Positions 17,598 to 26,058 of a stretch of DNA of 64,000 nucleotides are shown here, one piece after another; the first letter of the stretch is position 1, and each line of letters opens with the position of its first letter. The stretch comes from G965267185 sp965267185. Its GTDB lineage: Bacteria > Pseudomonadota > Alphaproteobacteria > UBA6615. The translations under genes were made by a program, and so were the position numbers. The stretch is from assembly GCA_965267185.1 (NCBI GenBank), contig OZ253937.1, positions 248,001 to 312,000 of the forward strand, read 5' to 3'. The notes below the pieces were generated by a model. It ran no database searches, was not told where the DNA came from, and was given only the letters and a program-made list of their open reading frames with translations.

Positions 17598-19187
17598 ATG
17601 GAGCCGATCTCGATTGCCGTTGCCTTCCTGCTCGGTTTCGGCGCCCGGCAGATCGGCTTACCCCCGCTCGTCGGATTTCTCATTGCCGGCTTCCTGCTGC
17701 AGCAATTTGGCGTAGAAGCGGGAGAGACGATCAGACAGATCGCCGATATGGGCGTTACCCTGCTGCTCTTCGTCATTGGCCTCAAAATCAAACTGAAGAC
17801 TTTGGCCCGGCCTGAGGTGTGGGGCGGCGCGTCGCTGCACATGTTCACCATCGTGGTCGTCTTCGGTTTCGGGTTTTACGGCCTGGCGCTGGCCGGCTTT
17901 TCCGTGTTCGCCGATCTCGATCTGGAAACCGCTTTTCTCGTCGCGTTCGCGATGAGTTTTTCGAGCACTGTTTTTGCCGTGAAGGTGCTTGAAGAGAAGG
18001 GAGAGATGCCGTCGCTGCATGGCCGCACGGCCGTCGGTATTCTCATCGTGCAGGACATACTGGCCGTTGGGTTCCTCGCCTTTTCGACCGGCGAGCTTCC
18101 GTCCTTATGGGCCTTCGCGCTATTCGGCCTGTTCTTTCTGCGTCCGGTTCTGTTCTATTTGCTCGACCGTGTGGGCTATAGCGAATTGCTACCGCTGTTC
18201 GGCCTGTTTTCGGCGCTCGCGATCGGCGTGTTTACCTTCGAGTTGGTCGGGCTCAAACCCGATCTCGGCGCGCTGATCCTCGGCATGTTGATTGCTGACC
18301 ACAGGCGGGCGTCGGACATTGCCGACTCTTTGCTGAGCTTCAAAGACATCTTCCTGGTCGGGTTCTTCCTCAATATCGGCCTGTCCGAGGTGCCCACGCT
18401 CGACACGCTCATCGTGGCCGTGTTGTTGATCCTGTTGGTTCCGTTCAAGGTCGCGCTGTTCTTTTTCCTGCTCAACCGCTTCCACTTCCGCGCCCGCTCG
18501 TCGCTGCTGGCGTCGTTTAGCCTGGCGAACTACAGCGAATTCGGTCTCATCGTCGCCGCCATCGGCGTGGGCAACGGGTGGATCGGTGGTGAGTGGCTGG
18601 TGATCATTGCTTTGGCGCTATCGATCTCCTTTATCTTGGCGTCGCCGCTCAATCGCATCGCCCACAACATCTATGCGCGCTGGCACGAACGGCTGGCGCG
18701 GCTCGAGACTACCAATCACCACCCCGAGGACCGGCCGATCGAGACGGGCGATGCCAAGATGGCTATCTTCGGCATGGGCCGGATCGGCACCGGTGCCTAC
18801 GACTATATCTGCGAGCGCCACGGCGACACTCTGATCGGCATCGACAGCAGTGCGGAAAAGGTAGCCGAGCACCGGGAGAAGGGACGCAACGTCGTCCTCG
18901 GTGACGCGACCGATTCAGATTTTTGGCTGCGTGTGAAGACGCGCCAAGGTCAATTCAAGCTCGTGATTTTAGCGATGCCCGATCACCAATCGAATTTGTA
19001 CGCCCTCGAACAGATTTCCAATAGCGGCTATGGGGGGTTTATTGCGGCCCTGGCGCACTACCCAGACCAGGCCGAGCGGCTCCGCGAAGCGGGCGCCCAT
19101 GTCGCCTTCAATCTGTTCGAAGAAGCCGGTACCGGCTTCGCCGCCCATATCGATGAGAAGATCGGGGAATTGACGGGCGACGGATAG
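17598..19187 (+). CDS. KefB/KefC-like cation:proton antiporter with TrkA-N domain
   Basis: This 529-residue protein is a CPA2-family antiporter. About twelve hydrophobic segments span residues 5-370, with FAMSFSSTVFAVKVLEEKGE near 115 typical of KefB-like helices. A cytosolic Rossmann domain with GMGRIG near residue 390 and GIDSSAEKV then binds NAD(H) and gates transport. It probably exports K+ (or another monovalent cation) in exchange for protons. The glutamate symporter starts 3 bases after its stop, so they are co-transcribed, suggesting linked K+ and glutamate handling. Confidence 0.9.
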   Translation: MEPISIAVAFLLGFGARQIGLPPLVGFLIAGFLLQQFGVEAGETIRQIADMGVTLLLFVIGLKIKLKTLARPEVWGGASLHMFTIVVVFGFGFYGLALAGFSVFADLDLETAFLVAFAMSFSSTVFAVKVLEEKGEMPSLHGRTAVGILIVQDILAVGFLAFSTGELPSLWAFALFGLFFLRPVLFYLLDRVGYSELLPLFGLFSALAIGVFTFELVGLKPDLGALILGMLIADHRRASDIADSLLSFKDIFLVGFFLNIGLSEVPTLDTLIVAVLLILLVPFKVALFFFLLNRFHFRARSSLLASFSLANYSEFGLIVAAIGVGNGWIGGEWLVIIALALSISFILASPLNRIAHNIYARWHERLARLETTNHHPEDRPIETGDAKMAIFGMGRIGTGAYDYICERHGDTLIGIDSSAEKVAEHREKGRNVVLGDATDSDFWLRVKTRQGQFKLVILAMPDHQSNLYALEQISNSGYGGFIAALAHYPDQAERLREAGAHVAFNLFEEAGTGFAAHIDEKIGELTGDG

Positions 19188-19190
19188 GAT

Positions 19191-20399
19191 ATGCCGGACA
19201 ACATCATCCCGATAGACGACTTTCTCGCCTACACGATCGGCATCATCGTTTTCTTTGTCGGCATGAAATTAGGCGCTCGCGTTGCGTTTTTGCGCGCCTA
19301 CAATATCCCCGAGCCGGTCACCGGCGGCATTCTCGCCGCGCTCGCCGCGTTCGCGCTCTATAGCCTGACCGGCGTGGAAATCCAGTACGAACTCGAAACG
19401 CGAGACCGGCTTCTCGTCTATTTCTTCACCGCGATTGGGCTTAACGCGCGCCTGTCCGATCTATGGTCCGGCGGGCGGCCGCTGGTGATTTTGCTTGTTC
19501 TCACCCTCGCCTACATCGTGATCCAGAACGTAGTCGGTGTGGCGACGGCGCAGGCAATCGGACAACCGGGCGCGGTCGGCGTTCTTGCCGGATCGGCATC
19601 CCTGATCGGCGGTCATGGCACGGCCATTGCCTGGGCGCCGGAAGTTGCAACGACCTACGGTGTGTCGGGGGCACTTGAGATCGGCATCGCTTCGGCAACA
19701 ATAGGTTTGGTGCTCGCCAGCCTGCTCGGCGGCCCGATTGCGAAATATCTGCTGACCCGCCACCATATCCCCGACAGCGAGCATGACGGTCTCATCGTCG
19801 GCATACCGCATGAGAAGGAAGACACCGAAAAAATCAATCACATCAGTGTCATGGCCGTTATCTTGGTGCTGCACATCGCCATCATCATCGGATTCGTCGT
19901 CAATGAGGCGCTCGAGGAGATGGGGGTTAAGCTGCCCCTGTTCGTTGCGTCGCTGTTAGTGGCGATTATTCTATCGAACACGGTTCCGCCGCTTTTTCCC
20001 AAACTACATTGGCCCGCCCGCACTAGAGCGCTCGCCATCGTGTCCGACTTTTCGCTCGGGCTGTTTATCGCCATGTCGCTGATGAGTATGCAGCTCTGGG
20101 ATGTTGCCGATATAGCGGGGCCGCTGATGATCGTGCTGGCGGTACAGGTGATTGCCGCCGTGCTTTTTATCTTGTTTGTGCTTTTCCCGCTGATGGGCCG
20201 CGACTACTTGGCGACCGTATTGAGCGCCGGCTTTGCCGGGTTCGCTTTAGGCGCTACCCCGACGGCGATTGCCAACATGGCCGCGGTGACCAAAAGCCAT
20301 GGACCGGCGCCCACCGCATTTATCATTCTGCCGCTCGTCGGCGCGTTCTTCGTCGACATCACCAACGCCTTCGTCATCCCATTGTTTCTGGGCTTGTAG
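19191..20399 (+). CDS. gltS: Sodium/glutamate symporter GltS
   Basis: This 402-residue inner-membrane protein is nearly the same length as E. coli GltS (401). It shows the family segments PEPVTGGILAALAAF, GSASLIGGHGTAIAWAPEV (re-entrant loop) and FSLGLFIAMSLMSMQLWD, and ends with GATPTAIANMAAVTKSHGPAPTAFIILPLVGAFFVD. It would import glutamate with Na+. Coupling to a K+ antiporter fits glutamate as counter-ion for K+ in osmotic balance, though that link is inferred from position only. Confidence 0.94.
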   Translation: MPDNIIPIDDFLAYTIGIIVFFVGMKLGARVAFLRAYNIPEPVTGGILAALAAFALYSLTGVEIQYELETRDRLLVYFFTAIGLNARLSDLWSGGRPLVILLVLTLAYIVIQNVVGVATAQAIGQPGAVGVLAGSASLIGGHGTAIAWAPEVATTYGVSGALEIGIASATIGLVLASLLGGPIAKYLLTRHHIPDSEHDGLIVGIPHEKEDTEKINHISVMAVILVLHIAIIIGFVVNEALEEMGVKLPLFVASLLVAIILSNTVPPLFPKLHWPARTRALAIVSDFSLGLFIAMSLMSMQLWDVADIAGPLMIVLAVQVIAAVLFILFVLFPLMGRDYLATVLSAGFAGFALGATPTAIANMAAVTKSHGPAPTAFIILPLVGAFFVDITNAFVIPLFLGL

Positions 20400-20432
20400 C
20401 GGGCATCGAAGATCATCGAGCGCGCAAAACGA

Positions 20433-20475
20433 AAGGGCCGGTAGCGGATACCGGCCCTTGGCTTCTCAAAGGTGA
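20433..20475 (-). terminator. Rho-independent terminator, probably bidirectional
   Basis: A perfect 11-bp stem (AAGGGCCGGTA at 20433-20443, complement at 20449-20459) encloses a 5-base loop. Read leftward it is followed by a T-rich tract (CTTTCGTTTTG), as expected for termination of the PEP-CTERM gene. It may also stop readthrough from gltS. Confidence 0.8.
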
Positions 20476-20485
20476 TTGGCGTGAA

Positions 20486-21262
20486 TTAGGCTTTTCGCCG
20501 ACGCCGCATCACGCCGAGGCCAGCCAAGCCGATACCGAACAGTGCTAAGGTGCCGGGCTCGGGGATCGCCGTGACAACCACGTCGATGGCGGCTTTGGCC
20601 AGCAGATCGCCGGAACCGATCTCGTTGAGGCTGAGAATGAACTCATAGGTGCCGCCGATGTTCGGGTCGTAAGGGGTAAAGGTCGGCGGTACGACGAAGC
20701 CTGGCACACCTGCTGTCAGGAAGCTGAACAGAAGGTTTTGCGATTGCTCGACCTCAGTCGAGCCGGGGAAGGATGCGTCGAGATCCCAGGCGCCCAGACC
20801 TCCGTTACCGACCGCGGGGTCGAAATCGTAGTTCAAAGTGATTTCGAAGTTACTCGTGGTTTCCGGTTCACCACTATTGCCGCTGTTGTCGATGCCGACG
20901 AAAAAATTGAAGTTCCACGTCGAACCTTCGAAACTCGATGGCCCCGGTCCGCCGGGATTGTTGGGATCGCCGAAATTCGATCCGGCGCCGGCGAAGAACG
21001 TCCCGGCGCCGTCGTTGGCGAGTGCGGGATTAAAAAATCGCTGTGTCGCCGACAGCCCGAGCGTGATGATGGAGCCGTTTCGCTCGGCGGTCGAAATTGC
21101 GAACGCGTCGTTGGGAATCCCACTACCCGGATCGAACTCCGGCAGCGGCCCGAACGTATCGAACATCGGTGTGGCCTGCGCCGCACCAGCAAAAGTGAGA
21201 CCGGCCAACAGGCCTCCTACGGCGAGGGATTTCATAATCTTTGTAGCTGGCCCTGCAGACAT
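20486..21262 (-). CDS. PEP-CTERM sorting-domain exported protein
   Basis: This 258-residue protein has an N-terminal signal peptide (MKSLAVGGLLAGLTFAGAAQA, roughly residues 10-30). A mostly beta-rich secreted body follows. The C-terminal sorting signal has a PEP motif (AIPEPGTLALFGIGLAGLGV) and the basic tail MRRRRKA. Such tails are cut by exosortase when proteins are delivered to a polysaccharide-rich surface matrix. AGGAG upstream favours the start at 21262 over the internal ATG at 21235. No exosortase is in the window. The body matches no family I know. Confidence 0.88.
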   Translation of the reverse strand: MSAGPATKIMKSLAVGGLLAGLTFAGAAQATPMFDTFGPLPEFDPGSGIPNDAFAISTAERNGSIITLGLSATQRFFNPALANDGAGTFFAGAGSNFGDPNNPGGPGPSSFEGSTWNFNFFVGIDNSGNSGEPETTSNFEITLNYDFDPAVGNGGLGAWDLDASFPGSTEVEQSQNLLFSFLTAGVPGFVVPPTFTPYDPNIGGTYEFILSLNEIGSGDLLAKAAIDVVVTAIPEPGTLALFGIGLAGLGVMRRRRKA

Positions 21263-21433
21263 TTCTCGCGTCCACTCCTAATCGATGCGTCTCGAATTCA
21301 ATGATGTTTTCGATTGTACGTCCGGCGGTAGAAAAGGCGAGCCACTTATCCCCAACAGGAACACCAAGTCCGGCTTTTTTTGTCACAGTCGCATCAATTT
21401 AGCGCAGTTGGCGAGGTGCAGCGTTTGGCGCTG

Positions 21434-22231
21434 CTACTTTTTCCGTGCGGCTTCCAACTGCGCCAGCAGGGCGTCGATCGCCTGGTCGTGTTCTGCCGTG
21501 TGGTGGGCGAGGGCCTGGAACGCTGCCGACATTTCCAGCAGCGTGTCGAGGCGCACATGCTGGCCTTCGCGCAGTAGCCGCTTGGCCATGCGCAGGGAGT
21601 GGCCCGGATTGGCGGCGATGCGCTCGGCCAGCGCGCGCGCTTCGTCCATCAGGTTGTCGGCCGGCACCACCTTTGACACTAGCCCGCAGGCGAGCGCTTC
21701 GACGGCGTCGATAGTATCGCCGGTGAAAGTGAGCTCGGCGGCTTTCGATTGACCGACCAGGCGCGGTAGCAGCCAGGCGCCGCCATCGCCGGGGATGATC
21801 CCGAGCTTCACGAAGCTCTCGGCGAACTTGGCACGCTCCGAGGCGATGCGGATGTCGCACATGCACGCCAGGTCGCACCCCGCGCCGATGGCCGCACCGT
21901 TGACCGCGGCGATGGTCGGCACGTCGAGATCGTAGAGATTGAGCGGGATGTTCTGGATGTCGCGCCGGTAGTTGTTACGCACTTCGTAAGGCGTGCCGGC
22001 GGATAGGCCCTTTCGGTCGCGCATGTCCTTCACATTGCCGCCGGCGCTAAAGGCGGAGCCCGCGCCCGTCAAGATAACCGCCGACACCCTGTCGTCAGCC
22101 TTGATGCGTGCGCAGGCGTCGACGAAATCCGCGTACTGGCCGCCGCCCGACAGCGCGTTGCGTTCGTCCGGTCGGTTCATGGTCAAGGTGACCACCGCGC
22201 CGTCCTGCTCGTATTTTAGAAAATCGCCCAT
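21434..22231 (-). CDS. Enoyl-CoA hydratase/isomerase family protein
   Basis: This 265-residue crotonase-fold enzyme would hydrate or isomerise an enoyl-CoA. It shows LTMNRPDERNALS, VILTGAGSAFSAGGNVKDM (oxyanion-hole loop), AVNGAAIGAGCDLACMCD, and FVKLGIIPGDGGAWLLPRLVG, which carries one of the catalytic glutamate positions as glycine-aspartate. The start at 22231 has an AGG-rich ribosome-binding sequence. It diverges from the acyl-CoA dehydrogenase pair and probably serves the same degradative pathway. Substrate chain is unknown. Confidence 0.9.
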   Translation of the reverse strand: MGDFLKYEQDGAVVTLTMNRPDERNALSGGGQYADFVDACARIKADDRVSAVILTGAGSAFSAGGNVKDMRDRKGLSAGTPYEVRNNYRRDIQNIPLNLYDLDVPTIAAVNGAAIGAGCDLACMCDIRIASERAKFAESFVKLGIIPGDGGAWLLPRLVGQSKAAELTFTGDTIDAVEALACGLVSKVVPADNLMDEARALAERIAANPGHSLRMAKRLLREGQHVRLDTLLEMSAAFQALAHHTAEHDQAIDALLAQLEAARKK

Positions 22232-22317
22232 TCGAGCCTCCCCCAAAAGATTTGCTGCGCTAGTTAGCACAACGCCGCCACTCCGCTAAGCTAGGAAAAA
22301 GGTGCGGACGAGGAAGC

Positions 22318-23463
22318 ATGCAGGGGTTCAATCTCGATCTATGTGAACTGCCGCCAAGTGCCGCAGCGCTGCGCGGGGAGGTACGCACGTTCCTCGCCGA
22401 GACACTGAGCGCGTATCCGCCGGCGGGTCGCGCCCGCTCGTGGGTCGGCTTCGACGGCGCGTTCAGCCGCAAACTGGGCGCGCAAGGCTGGCTCGGCATG
22501 ACTTGGCCGGCGCCCTATGGGCAAGGCCGTAGCGCGCTCGAGCGCTATGTCGTCATCGAGGAACTGCTCGCCGCCGGCGCGCCCGTTGCCGCGCACTGGA
22601 TCGGCGAGCGCCAGAGCGGGCCGTTGATTCTGCGCTTCGGCAGCGATGAGCAGCGCGAGCTCGTGCTGCCGGGGATTGCCGCCGGGGAAATCTATTTCTG
22701 TATCGGCATGAGCGAACCCAACTCGGGTTCCGATCTCGCGTCGATCCGCACCCGCGCGGTGCGTGGCGATGGCGGGTGGGTGATCAACGGTCAGAAAGTG
22801 TGGACCACCTACGCCCACAAATCCCACTACATGATCGCGCTGGTGCGCACCGGCGAGGCCGGCGACAACCGCCACGCCGGCATGTCTCAGTTCCTTATCG
22901 ACCTGTCGACGCCGGGGGTCACGGCGCGGCCGATCCGCAACATGATCGGCGATGAAGAGTTCAACGAAGTGATCTTCGAAGACGCCTTCGTGCCCGATTC
23001 AATGTTGATCGGCGAAGAAGGCAATGGCTGGCAACAGGTGATCGCCGAACTCGCGTTCGAGCGCAGCGGGCCGGATCGTTTTCTAAGCAGTTTCAAACTA
23101 TTAACCGAACTTATTCGTATCGCAGGTGAAGCGCCGGGCGAACGTTCGGCAGTCGCCATCGGCCGGCTGACGGCGCATCTGGTGACGCTGCGGCAGATGT
23201 CGTTGTCCGTTGCCGCCATGCTCGATGCCGGGATTGAACCGGTGGTCGAAGCGACCCTGGTCAAGGATCTTGGCGTCGCCTTCGAGCAGTCGGTGCCCGA
23301 GATCGCTCACGAGTTGACGGGACTGTCGCCACGCCTCGTCCATGGTGACGATTTCGAGAAGGCGCTGGCTTATGTGCAACAGGCCTGCGTCTCTTTTTCG
23401 CTGCGTGGTGGTACTACGGAAATTCTGCGGGGCGTCATCGCCCGGGGGCTAGGGCTGCGATGA
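22318..23463 (+). CDS. Acyl-CoA dehydrogenase family protein, subunit 1
   Basis: This 381-residue FAD enzyme carries the family segment FCIGMSEPNSGSDLASIRTRAV (substrate and flavin contacts), WVINGQKVWTTYAH, and the C-terminal GGTTEILRGVIARGLG. It introduces an alpha-beta double bond into an acyl-CoA. GAGGAA precedes the ATG at 22318. Its stop codon overlaps the start of a second, unlike acyl-CoA dehydrogenase as ATGA. Such overlapping unequal pairs often form alpha2-beta2 enzymes acting on bulky substrates, for example the steroid side-chain enzymes. Confidence 0.93.
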   Translation: MQGFNLDLCELPPSAAALRGEVRTFLAETLSAYPPAGRARSWVGFDGAFSRKLGAQGWLGMTWPAPYGQGRSALERYVVIEELLAAGAPVAAHWIGERQSGPLILRFGSDEQRELVLPGIAAGEIYFCIGMSEPNSGSDLASIRTRAVRGDGGWVINGQKVWTTYAHKSHYMIALVRTGEAGDNRHAGMSQFLIDLSTPGVTARPIRNMIGDEEFNEVIFEDAFVPDSMLIGEEGNGWQQVIAELAFERSGPDRFLSSFKLLTELIRIAGEAPGERSAVAIGRLTAHLVTLRQMSLSVAAMLDAGIEPVVEATLVKDLGVAFEQSVPEIAHELTGLSPRLVHGDDFEKALAYVQQACVSFSLRGGTTEILRGVIARGLGLR

Positions 23464-24500
23464 GCGAGATTCGCGCCTTATTGGAAGAGACTTGTGCCCG
23501 GCTGTTCGCCGATTTAGTGACCGCCGACAGTCTGCGCGAAGCGGAGGCCGGAAAATGGCCCGGCGATCTATGGTCGGCGCTCGAAGAAAACGGCTTGACC
23601 CGGCCGCTCGTGCCGGAAGATCAGGGCGGGGTCGGCGTTAGCTGGCAGGATGCGTCCGCCATTCTCTACGCCGCCGGATACCACGCTGCGCCGGTGCCGC
23701 TGGCCGAGACCATCGTCGCCGGTTGGCTGCTTGCCCAGGTGGGGCAGGCTGTACCAGAGGGAGCCATCGCCGTTGCCGCAGACGGCGCATTGGTGCTCAC
23801 CGGGTCGGGGCGCGTAACCGGCACCCTCGACCGGGTACCCTGGGGCGGCGCGGCGGCGCATGTCCTGACCGTTGCCGAGCAGAACGGAGACCCGAGGTTG
23901 GTTCTGCTGGAACCGGGCAGCGCCACGGTTACGGCGGATCTGAATATCGGCCGCGATCCCCGCGACGGTCTGACCTTCGACAATGCGGCATCGGTCGCCG
24001 TTGCCGAAGTGCCGGGCGATGCCGACCCATTGCTGCTTTACGGTGCGCTGGCGCGCTCCGTCCAGATGGCAGGGGCGATTGCCGGGGTGCTCGACCATTG
24101 CGTGCGCTATGCGGGCGAACGGGAGCAATTCGGCCGCCCCTTAGCCAAGTTTCAGGCGATCCAGCATCAGCTCGCCGGGCTGGCGTCGGAAGCGGCGGCG
24201 GCGCAGATCGCCGCGCAGGCCGCGTGCCGGGCGGTGGATGTGGCGAATGATATCGAGTTCGAGATCGCCACGGCGAAAATCCGAGCCGGTGAGGCGGCGG
24301 GGAAGGCGGCGGCGATCGGCCATCAGGTGCACGGCGCCATCGGCTTCACCGACGAGCACCGGCTGCACTATCTCACCCGCCGCTTGTGGTCGTGGCGGTC
24401 GGAGTTCGGTGCGGAGTCCTATTGGTCGGCGCGGCTGGGGCGTGCGGTGATTGCGCGTGGCGCCGATCAGCTCTGGCCGGCAATCACGTTGCGGCCCTAG
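23460..24500 (+). CDS. Acyl-CoA dehydrogenase family protein, subunit 2
   Basis: This 346-residue acyl-CoA dehydrogenase-fold protein is shorter and more divergent than its upstream partner. The N-terminal helical domain shows LVPEDQGGVGVSWQDASAILYAAGYHAAPVPLAET. The C-terminal domain has AGEREQFGRPLAKFQAIQHQLA and GAIGFTDEHRLHYLTRRLW. The middle flavin-contact motif SEPNSGSD of subunit 1 has no clear match here. It begins within the stop of subunit 1, so co-translation and a mixed complex are likely. Confidence 0.88.
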   Translation: MSEIRALLEETCARLFADLVTADSLREAEAGKWPGDLWSALEENGLTRPLVPEDQGGVGVSWQDASAILYAAGYHAAPVPLAETIVAGWLLAQVGQAVPEGAIAVAADGALVLTGSGRVTGTLDRVPWGGAAAHVLTVAEQNGDPRLVLLEPGSATVTADLNIGRDPRDGLTFDNAASVAVAEVPGDADPLLLYGALARSVQMAGAIAGVLDHCVRYAGEREQFGRPLAKFQAIQHQLAGLASEAAAAQIAAQAACRAVDVANDIEFEIATAKIRAGEAAGKAAAIGHQVHGAIGFTDEHRLHYLTRRLWSWRSEFGAESYWSARLGRAVIARGADQLWPAITLRP

Positions 24501-24529
24501 ATGCAACGATAAGATAATTAGAGAAGTAC

Positions 24530-25369
24530 ATGAAAATAATCAGTTTTCGTGATTTCAATGGCGACTCGTTCGGGGTCGTCGGCGAGGATGGCAGTGTGGT
24601 CGATGTGGGCCGCAACGGCCCCTATCCGACGCTTCGCGCCATGCTCGAAGCCGACGCCCTCGACGAGATCGCGGCGCTCGCCGAGGGCGCTACGTCCGAT
24701 ACAACGATGGACGATGTGACGCTGCTGCCAGTCGTTCCGAACGCCGCGAAGATCATGTGCGCCGGGTTCAACTACAAAGACCATGTCGAGGAATTCATCG
24801 GCGACATGCCCGAGCACATGACCATATTCTCCCGCCTGCACAACACGCTGGTCGCGCATGGCGACCCCATCGTGCGCCCGCGCGTATCCGATAATTTCGA
24901 TTTCGAAGGCGAGCTGGCGCTGATCATCGGCAAGGCGGGACGCCATATCGCCGAGGCCGACGTGCTGTCTCACATTGCCGGCTATACCTGTTTCCTCGAC
25001 GGCAGCGTGCGCGACTATCAGGGCCATTCGGTGACGGCGGGCAAAAACTTCCACCGCACCGGTCCGCTCGGGCCCTGGATGGTGACCGCCGACGAAATCC
25101 CCGACCCCACGGCGTTGGAACTGACGACGCGTCTGAACGGCGAGGTCATGCAAAACGCCACCACCGATCTCCTGATCTACCCGATCCCGTCGATCGTCTC
25201 CTACATCTCCGGCATCACGCCGCTCGAGCCCGGTGACGTGATCGCCACCGGCACACCGGCCGGCACCGGCAATAGCAGAACGCCGAAACTGTGGATGAAG
25301 GCGGGTGATACCGTCGAGGTGGAGATTTCCGGCATCGGCACCCTGCGCAACACCGTCATCGATGAATAA
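24530..25369 (+). CDS. Fumarylacetoacetate hydrolase family protein
   Basis: This 279-residue metal-dependent hydrolase or isomerase of the FAH superfamily shows IMCAGFNYKDHVEEF, the metal-ligand segment FDFEGELALIIGK, GKNFHRTGPLGPWMV and the final GDVIATGTPAGTGNS. Members cleave acylpyruvates or carbon-carbon bonds of beta-diketo acids. It lies 29 bases after the acyl-CoA dehydrogenase pair on the same strand and probably belongs to that catabolic operon. The precise substrate is not inferable. Confidence 0.9.
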   Translation: MKIISFRDFNGDSFGVVGEDGSVVDVGRNGPYPTLRAMLEADALDEIAALAEGATSDTTMDDVTLLPVVPNAAKIMCAGFNYKDHVEEFIGDMPEHMTIFSRLHNTLVAHGDPIVRPRVSDNFDFEGELALIIGKAGRHIAEADVLSHIAGYTCFLDGSVRDYQGHSVTAGKNFHRTGPLGPWMVTADEIPDPTALELTTRLNGEVMQNATTDLLIYPIPSIVSYISGITPLEPGDVIATGTPAGTGNSRTPKLWMKAGDTVEVEISGIGTLRNTVIDE

Positions 25370-25465
25370 GGGGCTACCCTCGCTGCATTGAGGTTTGTGT
25401 TAGGGTTTAGTTGCGCCGGTACTATGTAGGTTGCGGTGGCTGATCTCTAGCGAGGGGGGCTGGAA

Positions 25466-25867
25466 ATGGGCGGATTTTTTAACGTGTGGCTGATCATACT
25501 GGTGGTGGCGATTGGGCTGCCCATCATCATAATTGCAACAGAGAACTCCGACCGAACGCTGTCCAGGCAAAGATATCTCTACCGAGTTCTCACGTTTGTG
25601 GGTCTTATACTGTTGAGTAGCGTCCTGAATCAGCTCCCAGGGGACTCGGGGGCTGGCCAGTTGATATCCGGCCTAGCGGATCTCGCGGCTTTTGCTTACG
25701 GTCTCTATTTCTACCGGCCCATCGTACAACGGCTGCGTGATGCGGGACGCGGGAAGGCGCTCGCCTATGTCGCGATCATTCCCCTTCTGAACATAATTAT
25801 TCCGATCTACCTGCTCTTCGTACCGACACAGTCGGCAACGGAAGCGCTCGATATCGAGGCGTTCTAG
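25466..25867 (+). CDS. Small integral membrane protein, DUF805-like ending
   Basis: This 133-residue protein has three or four hydrophobic segments (about residues 5-25, 40-57, 68-84 and 102-122). The segment VQRLRDAGRGKALAYVAIIPLLNIII recalls the RLHDxGRSGW-type turn and following helix of DUF805 proteins, although the rest does not clearly match. A GAGGGGGG ribosome-binding sequence precedes the ATG. Base composition is slightly less GC-rich than its neighbours. It stands alone before a repeat cluster. Function unknown. Confidence 0.65.
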   Translation: MGGFFNVWLIILVVAIGLPIIIIATENSDRTLSRQRYLYRVLTFVGLILLSSVLNQLPGDSGAGQLISGLADLAAFAYGLYFYRPIVQRLRDAGRGKALAYVAIIPLLNIIIPIYLLFVPTQSATEALDIEAF

Positions 25868-25925
25868 CCGGCAGGTCTCCGTTTTCCGCTAGCGTGCTAC
25901 TCGCTGGCAACACCCCCACCTAAAT

Positions 25926-26058
25926 CCTCCCCCATCAAGGGGGAGGACTTTTGAGCGAGCGATTGGCAACGCCATTACTCCCTCCCCCCTTGTGGGGGAG
26001 GGTCGGGGTGGGGGGTGAAACGAGCCGTCGTGCGAGAGCACGGCGAAAGTTGCTTTAC
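25926..26058. repeat. Family B/C intergenic palindromes, copy 1
   Basis: Two hairpins share the CCCTCCCCC core. The first pairs 25926-25933 with 25939-25946, and the second pairs 25980-25988 with 25994-26002, perfectly. They are followed by a GGGGTGGGGGG stretch and a CCGTCGTGC...GCACGGCGAAAGT element at about 26024-26051 (family C). They sit between two genes and do not overlap coding sequence. Confidence 0.8.
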
